Origin: an uncultured Gammaproteobacteria bacterium
Lineage (GTDB): Bacteria; Pseudomonadota; Gammaproteobacteria; Pseudomonadales; Porticoccaceae
Assembly: GCA_913058345.1 (NCBI GenBank)
Contig: CAJXQR010000007.1
Span: 62,001 to 126,000 of the forward strand
Length of the DNA: 64,000 bases
Direction: 5' to 3'
Within the stretch, counting starts at the first letter, position 1, and each line of letters starts with the position of its first letter. This document shows positions 48,708 to 57,934 of the stretch, piece after piece. Under the pieces are notes generated by a model. The model worked only from the letters and a program-made list of their open reading frames with translations. It was not told where the DNA came from and did no database searches. The position numbers were made by a program, and so were the translations under genes.

Positions 48708-49427
48708 CTAAGGCAACTCAATATTGTGAAAAACCCGTTGCACGTCATCCAGTTCGTCGAGCATTTCTAAGAAACGCTCAAACAGGGCGACATCATCGCC
48801 ACTCACTGAGCTGTAGTCGTGGGGAATAAATTGTATTTCGTCAACTTCAAAGTCAATGTCAACACAGCAATCTAACAAGGTTTGCTTAGCTTTAAAGTAG
48901 TCATTGTTGGCAGTGAAGACAGATATTTTGCCATCTTCGTTTTCGATATCGCTGACGTCGACGTCGGCTTCCATCAGGGCTTCGAGAATGGCGTCTTCAT
49001 CATCGTATTCAAAAACAAAAATAGCCAGGTGATCGAACATATGGCTGACGCTGCCCTGGGTACCAATTTTACATTTGGTTTTGGTAAAGGCCTGGCGCAC
49101 ATCGCCAAAGGTACGGTTGGGGTTGTCGGTCAAGCATTCGATGATGGCCATGCTGCCGCCGGGGCCGTAACCCTCATAGCGCGCAGGTGAGAAGTCTTCC
49201 CCTGCCCCGCCCTTGGCTTTCTCAATCGCCTTTTCAATAACGTGACTGGGGACTTGATCTTTTTTAGCCCGGTCTATTAAGCCGCGCAGGGTTAAATTGC
49301 CGTCGGGGTCGGTACCACCGGATTTAGCGCTGACATAAATTTCACGACCGTAGCGGCTATACACCTTGGCCTTCATATCAGAGGTTTTGGCCATCGATTC
49401 TTTGCGGTTCTGATACGCTCTACCCAT
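48708..49427 (-). CDS. YebC/PmpR family DNA-binding regulator (YeeN type)
   Basis: The 239-residue protein belongs to the YebC/YeeN family of proteins with links to transcription and to translation of polyproline stretches. It shows MGRAYQNRKESMAKTSDMK, YSRYGREIYVSAKSGG, IEKAKGGAGEDF, YEGYGPGGSMAIIECLTDN and DDVQRVFHNIELP. It matches the YeeN-like paralog more than canonical YebC at the start and end. ATG at 49427 is the family start. It lies downstream of the topB remnant but is not related to it. Confidence 0.92.
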   Translation of the reverse strand: MGRAYQNRKESMAKTSDMKAKVYSRYGREIYVSAKSGGTDPDGNLTLRGLIDRAKKDQVPSHVIEKAIEKAKGGAGEDFSPARYEGYGPGGSMAIIECLTDNPNRTFGDVRQAFTKTKCKIGTQGSVSHMFDHLAIFVFEYDDEDAILEALMEADVDVSDIENEDGKISVFTANNDYFKAKQTLLDCCVDIDFEVDEIQFIPHDYSSVSGDDVALFERFLEMLDELDDVQRVFHNIELP

Positions 49428-49605
49428 ATCGCTAATACTCCCTACCCGTCATTGTAAAACGTGCAATTTTACGGGTAAGCGGCTGCAGAGGGAAATGCTA
49501 CTCGCTCCACAGTGAGCTGGGGGACGCAATAGCGAGGCGAGAGAGACGATTCACCAAAAAGAACGATAGAACCAGACCTGGTTACTACAGTATTTATTAC
49601 TGGAC

Positions 49606-50927
49606 TCATTCCGCTATCAACACCTTCCAACTGATCTCTTTGACAGACTTCGCCGTGGCCCTAAACGACCCCCAGCAATGACGACATCAAGACAAATATT
49701 CGCAAACATCTGGTGGGGATAAAACTGCAAGAGGTACTGCCGTGCTATCAATTCATACAACTTCACCTCGTGGTTGCTCAGCTGGCCCGGCGACATTGTT
49801 TTTAAGGTCGAAATAATCGCATGGTGGGCTTTTACTTTGGCATCATTCCAAAACTTGCCTTTAATCGTAACGTCGGTGCCCACCCTACGGCCAATGGCTG
49901 ATCAAACATCCTTTGCCTGCTGGTGATGCTCGCGTGGCAAATAGCGGCTGTCAGAGAGCGGATAAGTCATCAACCTGTTGCGGCGTCAAGTTCTAAGGCT
50001 GACAAACTGTAGAGCAGCGGCGGCGCTTGACGCCCGGGCTCGTGTTGCACCGCTGTCACCTCAGCACTTTGCTCGCTAATACGCCCATGACATTTTCAGA
50101 CAGGACACGGGACAACACCCGTTCCTCCTCATCCATGTGCGGCTGACAGTCCTCACTGAGCTGCCATTTTGCGTGGAACACCAGCTCAATTTCTTTTCGT
50201 GGCTCTTACTGCGGTCTTTGCGTGGGTGAACCTGTAAATGGGCCAGTACCTCATAAAAAGGTTTGGAAACAAAATGATTGATCGCTTCGTCACGCCACCA
50301 AACCTAACAACGGTGTTTGCACCCGCCCGACAGACAGCACTCCCTCTTAGCCGACTTTGCGCTCCTGCAAGGTTGAAGCGCGAATCAAGCTAGTGCCATA
50401 TAGCCAGTCAGCGAGAGAATGTGCCACAGGACTGACGTCAACAGGGGGATAAAATCACGGTTAGCACGCAAGTCAGCCAGGGCTTTGCACACCGCCACCG
50501 GATTCAGATCATTGATTAATAAACGCTGTACAGCCGCCTTTTTGGTCTTACTGACTTTGCAGTAATCAATCACCTCAGTGACCAACAACTGCCCCTGGCA
50601 ATGAAGATCACCCGCATGAACGATAGGCTGCGCCTGCTTCAACAGCTTGCGCAATACCGCCAACTGCTTACGGCTTGAAGTCCTCGGTGCCAGCTGCCAT
50701 TGATCGGGTACTATCGGTAAATCCTGCGCCGCCCATTTTTTATATTATGGTTTATACACACCCGGCTCGACCTGCTCGAGGAAATGACCAATACACCAGC
50801 TTACGCAGCCGCCATCATCCACCCTAATACAGCCCTCATCGCGGCGATGGGGTGTGGGCAGCACATCCGCAATCGCCCGACCAAGGCTAGGTTTTTCAGC
50901 GATATAACGTCTCACACTGCACCGCAT
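49606..50927 (-). pseudogene. topB: Decayed DNA topoisomerase III
   Basis: Several frames together cover a TopB homologue in order: [20 protein letters not shown] and [14 protein letters not shown] (about 50745-50927), WAAQDLPIVPDQWQLAPR (about 50720-50670), LLKQAQPIVHAGDLHCQGQLL, AAVQRLLINDLNPVAV and NRDFIPLLTS (50385-50663), traces of VQTPV- and KPF-like sequence further on, MTYPLSDSRYLPREHHQQAK (about 49910-49965), then VKAHHAIISTL, ELIARQYLLQFYPHQMF and GGRFRATAKS. Frameshifts and stops interrupt it repeatedly, the acidic toprim block DPDREGQ is changed to DLHCQGQ, and the C-terminal part is missing. It is a pseudogene. Confidence 0.88.
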
Positions 50928-51083
50928 ACTGTTTTCATGAACAGTGGCACTAATGAATAACAATCGGTATTTCTAGTCATTGGGTTTATGGTCAACCGAT
51001 ATGAAACAGAATTAGAGTAACTGCTTTCGAAATATCAATTGCTCTGAACCCTTTGAGACGAATGCACTTTTTTTGTTGAGCAT

Positions 51084-51115
51084 AAAAAAAGCCCCGATTT
51101 ACACCGAGGCCTTTT
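51084..51115 (-). terminator. Terminator behind the PEP-CTERM gene
   Basis: A stem AAAAGGCCTCG / CGGGGCTTTTT (two G-T pairs), an eight-base loop, and a T-run on the minus strand lie 20 bases after the PEP-CTERM stop. Confidence 0.85.
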
Positions 51116-51134
51116 CAATAAGAAACGCGCATGA

Positions 51135-51677
51135 TTACGCAGCTTTCTTTTTCCTTAAAAACCCTATACCAACAAGGCCAAGCCCCAGCAATACGATTGA
51201 TGCAGGCTCAGGAACAGATTGAGTATGATATTCCAAAGCTACAGCCACAGAAGCTGTTAGAGGGTTGAAGTTATTGACACCGGAATCCAAATCAATACTT
51301 ATATTGAAGACGCCATCTGCAGAAACCTGCGATAGGAGCGAACCGCTTAAAACGAAGTCAATCTCCCAGAAAACATCATCGAAACTAAACTCGGTAATGA
51401 TGTTTCCATCAGTAGGGACGACGTCATTTTGCAAAAACAATCCTTCAATATTGATATCCCAACTTTCGCTGCCAGGAAACGGCCCAATAGAATAATCACC
51501 CCGTGATGTAACCGTTAATATCCCGCTTGCACCATCAGAAACAGGACCATTTAATGAAAAGTTAAAAAGTTGACCGTCGGAAGTTTGATTTGATGAATCT
51601 GTTATCAGTGCAGCATTGGCTTGAGCGCAAAACATGAACACAAAAGAACTGATAGCAGCGTACACAATCTTTTTCAT
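51135..51677 (-). CDS. PEP-CTERM sorting domain protein
   Basis: The 180-residue protein has a signal peptide (MKKIVYAAISSFVFMFCAQA), a predicted all-beta secreted domain, and the exosortase sorting tail VPEPASIVLLGLGLVGIGFL followed by RKKK. This marks it as a substrate of exosortase (EpsH/XrtA-like), to be anchored or released with exopolysaccharide. No exosortase or polysaccharide cluster is in the window. It stands alone; the 300 bases upstream hold no gene. Confidence 0.88.
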   Translation of the reverse strand: MKKIVYAAISSFVFMFCAQANAALITDSSNQTSDGQLFNFSLNGPVSDGASGILTVTSRGDYSIGPFPGSESWDINIEGLFLQNDVVPTDGNIITEFSFDDVFWEIDFVLSGSLLSQVSADGVFNISIDLDSGVNNFNPLTASVAVALEYHTQSVPEPASIVLLGLGLVGIGFLRKKKAA

Positions 51678-51982
51678 AAGAACCCTTAAAGTATTAGTCA
51701 GACACTCACTAGAGCATTATTTATGCCAAAACTTTAATCTATTGTTTTTAAAAGACTTTTAAATTATTTAATCAAAAAAAACGGTCGATGTGTAAATTAT
51801 TCTGACACCTCACAATCAATTTTATTGTAGTGCCTAGTGCCCACAACAGCGGCCGCCCGCCAAGCCCGTCCGGCGACCGAAGGGAGCGTACTGCTTGTGC
51901 TGGTTAGGTGGCACGACTCCCGAACCTATATTGCGAACGATAAGGGCAATAATGGAGACGCTACCCTTTAACTCAGTCAACC
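51678..51982. other. Gene-poor stretch with an attC-like imperfect inverted repeat
   Basis: No gene is found. At 51832-51912, GCCTAGTGCCCACAA and TTGTGCTGGTTAGGTGGC form an imperfect inverted repeat that ends in GTTAGGT, which fits the integron attC R' core GTTRRRY. The other end (GCCTAGT) does not fit RYYYAAC well. A GC-rich core lies in between. The resemblance is weak. Confidence 0.3.
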
Positions 51983-52333
51983 TTAGCAATAATGCACAAC
52001 AACCCGCTCAACTTTGCCTTCACCATCAAACTCCATTACCTCTATAGCTAGCTTATCCATCACCGATTTGTAATAGACGGCAATTGAATTAACACCTGTG
52101 CACACATCGAGTAGTTCAAAGTGCAGATCCGGCATTTTTTCCAATGCCGCCCTCCAGTAATTGGCAATCGCGGCCTTGCCGACTAAGGAACCCGTATCGA
52201 CACCGAGAGACATTTTGATCATCGGGGTGATGATTTCAACGTCATCGCGGTAGTGGCTGAGAATGCGCTCGAGGTCGTGAGCATTCCAGGCGGCCACCCA
52301 CGCCTCGGCAAAAGCCTTTGCATCAATATCCAT
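51983..52333 (-). CDS. NTF2-like (SnoaL-type) protein
   Basis: The 116-residue protein has the cone fold pattern of the NTF2-like superfamily: AFAEAWVAAWNAHDLERILSHY, DDVEIITPMIK, GKAAIANYWRAAL and WIAVEVMEFDGEGKV-like end (seen as AIEVMEFDGEGKVERVV). Such proteins act as small hydrolases, isomerases or binding proteins. It lies 9 bases behind the acyl-CoA dehydrogenase on the same strand and is likely cotranscribed. Confidence 0.82.
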   Translation of the reverse strand: MDIDAKAFAEAWVAAWNAHDLERILSHYRDDVEIITPMIKMSLGVDTGSLVGKAAIANYWRAALEKMPDLHFELLDVCTGVNSIAVYYKSVMDKLAIEVMEFDGEGKVERVVVHYC

Positions 52334-52342
52334 ATTTTTATC

Positions 52343-53506
52343 CTACGATTTAGACAGCACCCAGCGATGCACTTCTGAGGGGCCGTCGTAAATACGGAAG
52401 GCGCGAATATCACGATAAATGCGCTCAATTACCGTATCGGTAGAAATACCTTTTGCGCCAAGAACCTGCATTGATCTGTCGACCACGCGACCCAGAGCCT
52501 CGGAGCAGTGCACCTTGGCGAGGCTGGTTTCAGACTGGGCCTTTTCACCCTGGTCGAGCATCCAGCAGCCGTGCCAGGTGACGAGTCGGCTGGTGTGTAG
52601 GTCAATCTTATTATCGGCCAACTGAAATCCAACACCTTCGTGTTCAATAATGGCTTTACCGAAAGCGGTACGGGTACGGGCGTAGTCGGTGGCAATATCG
52701 TGACAGCGCTGAGCGGCACCCAACCAGCGCATGCAGTGGGTTAAACGTGCAGGGCCGAGCCGCACTTGTGCGTAGCGAAAGCCCTTGCCCAACTCGCCGA
52801 GAATTTGGCTGGCGGGAATGCGCACCTGGTTGTAGTCGACCTCGCAGTGGCCACCGGGTGAATTACTGTCGAGGGTGTCGAGCATGCGCACTTGTTCAAT
52901 GCCGGGGGTATCGGCATCGCACATAAACATGGTGGCGCCAATATCGCGACCCTCGTGGTCGAGGGTCTTGGCCATAATAATGTGGTAACCCGCGCCGGGC
53001 ATGCCGGTAATAAACCACTTGCGACCGTGAATAATGTAGTCGTCGCCATCGGGGGTAGCGGTAGTCTTCATTAATGAAGGGTCAGAACCAGCGCCGTTGT
53101 CAGGCTCGGTCATGGAAAATACCGAGCGCATTTCACCGCGTACCATGGGTACCAGCCAGCGTTCTTTTTGCTCGGGTGTGGCCACTTGATGTAACAGGTT
53201 AGTATTGCCCTCATCGGGGGCTTGAATATTCAACGCCAGTGGACCGAGGGTTGAATAACCGGCGGACTCAAATATCACCGCCATAGCGCGATGGTCCAGG
53301 CCCAAACCGCCGTATTGCCTGGGCGCATGGGGCGAAAGTAAACCGGCTTCGCGAGCCTTGGCGACTAGCTCGACCCGCAGCTCGTCGGTGGGACCGTGGT
53401 ATTTCTGCCGCGCATCTTTTTCGTAGGGCATTACCACCTTGCGAATAAATTCGTCCGTGCGTTCTTTTAAGTCCACCAGTTCGATGGGTAGTTCAAAATC
53501 GATCAT
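52343..53506 (-). CDS. Acyl-CoA dehydrogenase
   Basis: The 387-residue FAD enzyme shows the acyl-CoA dehydrogenase core: SMTEPDNGAGSDPSLM (middle domain FAD loop), DDYIIHGRKWFITGMPGAGYH, RYAQVRLGPARLTHCMRWLG, and the FAD/substrate segment FRIYDGPSEVHRWVLS at the C-terminus. The DGPSEVH end resembles ACAD11-type enzymes, and the gene is flanked by an APH-fold phosphotransferase of the ACAD10/11 kind, so it may work on hydroxy-acyl-CoA. It starts 9 bases ahead of the NTF2-like gene. Confidence 0.93.
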   Translation of the reverse strand: MIDFELPIELVDLKERTDEFIRKVVMPYEKDARQKYHGPTDELRVELVAKAREAGLLSPHAPRQYGGLGLDHRAMAVIFESAGYSTLGPLALNIQAPDEGNTNLLHQVATPEQKERWLVPMVRGEMRSVFSMTEPDNGAGSDPSLMKTTATPDGDDYIIHGRKWFITGMPGAGYHIIMAKTLDHEGRDIGATMFMCDADTPGIEQVRMLDTLDSNSPGGHCEVDYNQVRIPASQILGELGKGFRYAQVRLGPARLTHCMRWLGAAQRCHDIATDYARTRTAFGKAIIEHEGVGFQLADNKIDLHTSRLVTWHGCWMLDQGEKAQSETSLAKVHCSEALGRVVDRSMQVLGAKGISTDTVIERIYRDIRAFRIYDGPSEVHRWVLSKS

Positions 53507-53632
53507 GATTCATTACCTCTATTTATTATTTTTTTTGAGCCAAACTCTAATCACCTGATTTTTGCAAAAAGGGCTTGCTTCCAGAGCCGCCGAAGTCATT
53601 ACGCCACGGCAGACCTAAGCCCTTCAAACTCA

Positions 53633-54688
53633 CTAAAGCAGCTTCATCGCCTCAGAATAAAAACGTGGCACTGTTTGGGCAAACTCTTCCCACATGGGGT
53701 CAACACGCTGTTTTTTGCGGTGCAGGCGCACATTCAAGCAGGCGATCGCACCCAGTTGGTAGGCGGCCAGGGCCTGAAACCAAGGTAGATCGGGGAGTGA
53801 TTTCCCCATGCCCTGTTGGTAAATATCGGCTAGCTCATCAGGTAAAACAGACACGCGAGGTGTCATGTTGTCGGTCCAAAAATTCTTGTCAGCACAAAAC
53901 ATCACCCAACCGATATCGAGCAGCACCGAGCCAATACGCACCAGCTCCCAGTCTATAATGCCGGTCAGCTTGCCCTCGTGAAACAGGACATTACCAGGCT
54001 GGTAGTCACCATGAACGATACCCCGTGGCGTGCTGCTCGGCATAGTCGCTAATAGTTTGAGACGTAGTTGATCAGCGGCCTCTGCCCACGATGGCTCCAG
54101 CGCCTTATTGTAAATGGGCTCCCAACGAGATATTTCTTCAACCAGTTCGCGAGGCTTTTCCCAATTAGGTAGTTTCTGCTGCCAGTTGACTTGATGGATG
54201 CGCGGTAGTACCTCCGCCATCTGACGCCACAGCGGCGCGACTTTGTCGTCGGCCAAATCAAAAGACGCGTGAGGCTCCCAAATAAAGAACTCTCGGCCCT
54301 TAAGTTTCTCCATCACGACATAGGGCACTTCAAATTCGTCCTCCTCGGGGGAGGCAAAGGGCACATTCGGCACCGGCAGGCCTTCCTCATAAAGCACTTT
54401 CAGCAAGGGAGCGGTGCGGTAGACATCAGTATTGCCCTCACGGCGCACGCCTTTGGGGGCTAGCTTAATAATGTAACCCGTATTGTCGTTCTTGCCCGCT
54501 GCGCTTTGACCACCGAGCACATCAAAACCGAAGGTTAAACCCGCGTGCCCCCCAAGCATGGGCTCGACATTTTCCATCTTCGCCTCGGCGCCAAAATTGC
54601 GGGCGACAAACGCAGCCAAATTGGCCCGCAATTCATCGTCAACACCTGCCCTTTGATCCAGACCCACCGCATCATTACTCCCACCCAC
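53633..54688 (-). CDS. Phosphotransferase (APH fold, ACAD10/11-like) 2
   Basis: A 351-residue APH-fold kinase with GYIIKLAPKGVRREGNTD in the N-lobe, the catalytic GIVHGDYQPGNVLF and the metal motif GIIDWELVRIGSVLLDIGW. It is paralogous to the product of 42566-43618. The start is GTG at 54688 with GGGG six bases upstream. It heads a minus-strand group with the acyl-CoA dehydrogenase and NTF2-like genes and is divergent from the MFS gene. Confidence 0.87.
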   Translation of the reverse strand: MGGSNDAVGLDQRAGVDDELRANLAAFVARNFGAEAKMENVEPMLGGHAGLTFGFDVLGGQSAAGKNDNTGYIIKLAPKGVRREGNTDVYRTAPLLKVLYEEGLPVPNVPFASPEEDEFEVPYVVMEKLKGREFFIWEPHASFDLADDKVAPLWRQMAEVLPRIHQVNWQQKLPNWEKPRELVEEISRWEPIYNKALEPSWAEAADQLRLKLLATMPSSTPRGIVHGDYQPGNVLFHEGKLTGIIDWELVRIGSVLLDIGWVMFCADKNFWTDNMTPRVSVLPDELADIYQQGMGKSLPDLPWFQALAAYQLGAIACLNVRLHRKKQRVDPMWEEFAQTVPRFYSEAMKLL

Positions 54689-54937
54689 AAGTCACCCCTT
54701 TTTTTATTGATGCCAACCAATGCTGGCGATGCTAATGATTGATTCATGAAAAATTATTACCCCAAAGCGTAGCACTTATTATTCATGAATAAGCCAGGCC
54801 CGGGGCGAGTCACGAATGAATTGCATTGACCGACTGCCCTCGGGCTTGTCATAGTGCTCGGCTTGTCTGCTCGTCCAATACCGCCATCGAAGCAGACTCT
54901 AGTAATCGTTAACGCTTCACATTGAGTCGAGACCCCT

Positions 54938-56203
54938 ATGTTTTACGGCTGGATATTGCTCGCCATTATTGGCCTTATTTATATGATCTGCGTTGGCGCG
55001 GGCTTTTACGGCTTGAGCGTAATGATGCCCGCAATGATCGACGATCTGGACTGGACTCGGGCCGAAGCCTCTGCCGGATTTTCCTTAATGGCCACGGTGC
55101 TGGGTTTATCTGGCCCACTAATCACCGCAATGATGAAAAAAATCGGCCCTCGTCTAACTATTATTATTGGCGGTGTGGTTTGCGCCATTAGCGCCGGCAT
55201 TCTCTATCGTTACCACTCCCTAACTACTTATTATTTTGCCACCGGCCTGCTCGGCCTGGGTCTAACGATGCAGGTTGTACTGCCCGGCACACAACTTATT
55301 ACCCAATGGTTTCATCAACGCCGCGCTATGGCACTCGGCATCTTTATGGCCTGCGGCGGGCTTGGTGGCGTGATTGGCGCCCCTATCTTCACCTGGTTAA
55401 TTACTGTCTTTGGCGACTGGCGGCCCGTGTGGCTGGCGGTGGGGGTGGTCACCCTGATGGCCTCAGCACTGAGCGCCATTTTTATTCGCAATAGCCCCGA
55501 AGAAGTCGGCCAGAAAATTGACGGGGAGAGCGACAGTTTAGAAAAGGCATCAACGCAAAAAAGCAAAGCTGCCCGCGTCTATAAAACCACTTTCAACTGG
55601 TCAGTGACCGAAGCGCTACGCGATAAAAACTGCTGGTTTATTATTATTGCAGGGGCCATCGCCGTAACCGGGCATATGATTATCAGCAGTCAGTTAGTAC
55701 TACATGCCCGTGATCTCGGCATTGGTGCTGTTGTCGCAGCCTCTGCTCTAGGTATTCAAGGCTTAGCCACGACACTGGGGCGCTTGCTCGCAGGCCTGCT
55801 AGGCGACAACACCTTCGAACCTCGCACTATTTTCATCTTCGGGATTAGTAGCGAGTTACTCGGCATGCTGCTCATTACCAATGCCAGCCACAGCATTCTA
55901 CTGTATACAGGCGTGGTCTTTTTTGGCCTCGGCTTTGGGCTTGGGCTGGTGTCTGCAACCACTCTATTTGCCAACTATTACGGTGCCCAAAATATGGCAA
56001 CATTGCTGTCCTATCGCATCTTGCTCGGCACACTGCTCGGTGGCGCGGGGGTCGTTGTGTGTGGCTATGCCGCCGATATTTTTGGTGGCTATAGCCAGGC
56101 CTTTTATTTTTATGCAGCGGTTCTTTTAATCGGCACAGCACTGGTCATTATGATTCGCACGCCGCAGTATGAAGAAAGCCCAGATGACACAATAAGCGTG
56201 TAA
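54938..56203 (+). CDS. MFS transporter (OFA-like)
   Basis: The 421-residue protein has 12 hydrophobic helices and major-facilitator features: the N-terminal SVMMPAMIDDLDWTRAEASAGFSL, the loop QWFHQRRAMALGIFMACGGLGGVIG, and a central hydrophilic linker. This pattern fits monocarboxylate/oxalate-formate-type permeases. It probably moves the organic acid whose breakdown is encoded by the neighbours, although the substrate is unknown. It is divergent from phosphotransferase 2. Confidence 0.82.
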   Translation: MFYGWILLAIIGLIYMICVGAGFYGLSVMMPAMIDDLDWTRAEASAGFSLMATVLGLSGPLITAMMKKIGPRLTIIIGGVVCAISAGILYRYHSLTTYYFATGLLGLGLTMQVVLPGTQLITQWFHQRRAMALGIFMACGGLGGVIGAPIFTWLITVFGDWRPVWLAVGVVTLMASALSAIFIRNSPEEVGQKIDGESDSLEKASTQKSKAARVYKTTFNWSVTEALRDKNCWFIIIAGAIAVTGHMIISSQLVLHARDLGIGAVVAASALGIQGLATTLGRLLAGLLGDNTFEPRTIFIFGISSELLGMLLITNASHSILLYTGVVFFGLGFGLGLVSATTLFANYYGAQNMATLLSYRILLGTLLGGAGVVVCGYAADIFGGYSQAFYFYAAVLLIGTALVIMIRTPQYEESPDDTISV

Positions 56204-56338
56204 AGCTAGTGCTCTTAGCCTTAGCTATGGCAATTAATCACGACAGTCAGGCTCCGCTGGACCACAACCCGGCTGTGCTAAACTCCGGCCTCAAATTATT
56301 CTTTTTACATTCATTCACATTTTAAAATCAGGTTTACT

Positions 56339-57094
56339 ATGGACATACAAGGTCTAACAGCCGTGGTGACCGGCGGCGCCTCGGGCATCGGCGCCGGTGT
56401 TACTCGCGTGCTGGCCAACGCCGGTGCCAGGGTAGCGATACTCGACAGAAATGAAGCACTGGGCAAAGCCATGGCTGAAGAAGTGAGCGGTGCCGCTTTT
56501 GTTTGCGATGTCGCCAATGATGAGTCAGTACAAACCGCCCTCGCCCAGGCGCGAGAAGCGCTCGGTACAGCACGCATTTTAGTCAACTGTGCCGGGATTG
56601 ATACTGCGCGCAAAATCACCAGCCGCAAAACCGGCGCCCACGCCATCGGCCCCATGAAACGAGTGGTCGATGTGAACTTAACCGGCACACTCATTTGTTG
56701 CGCCCACGCCTCCCACGCCATGCTTGATCTCGAGCCTCTGGACGAAGACGGCGAACGCGGCGTACTCATCAACATCGCCTCCATCGCCGCTTTTAATGCA
56801 CCCAATGGGCAGGCAGTTTACGGGGCCTCCAAAGCCGGAGTAGTGGGTGCCGCCGTGCCTTTAGCGAGAGATTTAGCCCGCTACGGCATTCGCGTCATGA
56901 CTATTGCGCCGGGGCTATTCGACACCCCGCTGGCAGGGACGATGGATGACGCCTTAACGGCGAAAGTACTGCGTAACGCCCTCTTCCCCAAACGCAAAGG
57001 CCGACCTGAAGAGCTCGGTAACCTGGTACAACATATCTGTGAAAACCAAATGCTCAACGCCTCAACGATTCGACTCGATGCAGGGTTCTTCTAA
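56339..57094 (+). CDS. SDR dehydrogenase (HSD10-like) A
   Basis: A 251-residue short-chain dehydrogenase with VTGGASGIGAGV, NCAGIDTARKIT, the Ser of NIASIAAFNAPNG and YGASK. The 3-hydroxyacyl-CoA dehydrogenase type II (HSD17B10) pattern fits, with the insert LDLEPLDEDGERGVLIN shared with that group. It is followed after 67 bases by a close paralog. Together they could oxidise hydroxy-acyl-CoA intermediates. Confidence 0.87.
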   Translation: MDIQGLTAVVTGGASGIGAGVTRVLANAGARVAILDRNEALGKAMAEEVSGAAFVCDVANDESVQTALAQAREALGTARILVNCAGIDTARKITSRKTGAHAIGPMKRVVDVNLTGTLICCAHASHAMLDLEPLDEDGERGVLINIASIAAFNAPNGQAVYGASKAGVVGAAVPLARDLARYGIRVMTIAPGLFDTPLAGTMDDALTAKVLRNALFPKRKGRPEELGNLVQHICENQMLNASTIRLDAGFF

Positions 57095-57161
57095 TGACGA
57101 TTCGCTATCAATCTATAAAAAACACTATGAAGCGTCGACTGACATATAAAGGAGCACACGT

Positions 57162-57914
57162 ATGAAGCTAGAAGGCATAGCAGCATTTTTAACCGGCGGC
57201 GCCTCAGGCCTGGGAGCCGCCAGCGCACGGGTATTAGCAGAGGCTGGCGCCATCGTCGCTCTGCTCGACAGAGATATGGCACTGGCCAAACCACTGGCCA
57301 AAGAACTCGGAGGCGTAGCCGTTGAGTGTGACGTGGCCGACCACGAATCCCTTAAAGCCGCGGTTGATCAAGCCACTGCCGCCATTGGCCCCCCGCGCAT
57401 CGCCGTCAACTTTGCCGGCATTGATGTCAGCCAGAAAATCGCGAGTCGCTCGAAGGGACCACATCCCGTTGAGTCAATGCAGCGTGAAATCGACATCAAT
57501 CTTATCGGTACCCTGGATGGTTGCGCACTGTTCTCCGAACAAATGATGAATCTCGAGCCCTTTGACGATGGGGAACGCGGCGTATTGATCAACATTGCCT
57601 CTGGCGCTGCCTTTAATGGCCCCCCTGGGCAGTCCGTTTATGCAGCTTCAAAGCGTGCCGTGGCCGGTGCCACATTGCCAATGGCTCGCGACCTCGCCCC
57701 TTACGGCATACGCGTGATGACTATTGCGCCAGGTTTCTTTAAAACACCTCTGGCCGAGGGCGTCGACGACAAACATATCGATAAGTTAATTTCGATGGTG
57801 CCCTTCCCCAAACGCTGGGGTGACCCCCGAGAACTTGGCGAACTGGTGAAATTTATCTGCCAAAACCGTATGCTCAACGGCGAAACCATCCAAATTGATG
57901 GCGCCATGCGCTAA
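57162..57914 (+). CDS. SDR dehydrogenase (HSD10-like) B
   Basis: A 250-residue close paralog of the preceding SDR, with FLTGGASGLGAASAR, NFAGIDVSQKI, NIASGAAFNGPPG and YAASK. The MNLEPFDDGERGVLIN segment aligns with the insert of copy A. The two probably arose by tandem duplication. The ATG has AAGGAG about 10 bases upstream. hspQ follows after 20 bases on the same strand. Confidence 0.87.
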   Translation: MKLEGIAAFLTGGASGLGAASARVLAEAGAIVALLDRDMALAKPLAKELGGVAVECDVADHESLKAAVDQATAAIGPPRIAVNFAGIDVSQKIASRSKGPHPVESMQREIDINLIGTLDGCALFSEQMMNLEPFDDGERGVLINIASGAAFNGPPGQSVYAASKRAVAGATLPMARDLAPYGIRVMTIAPGFFKTPLAEGVDDKHIDKLISMVPFPKRWGDPRELGELVKFICQNRMLNGETIQIDGAMR

Positions 57915-57934
57915 GGACTAACGAAAAAAGAGCC

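Noticed and set aside
53575-53958. Plus-strand frame of 127 codons
   Set aside because: It lies antisense to phosphotransferase 2 and has no domain.
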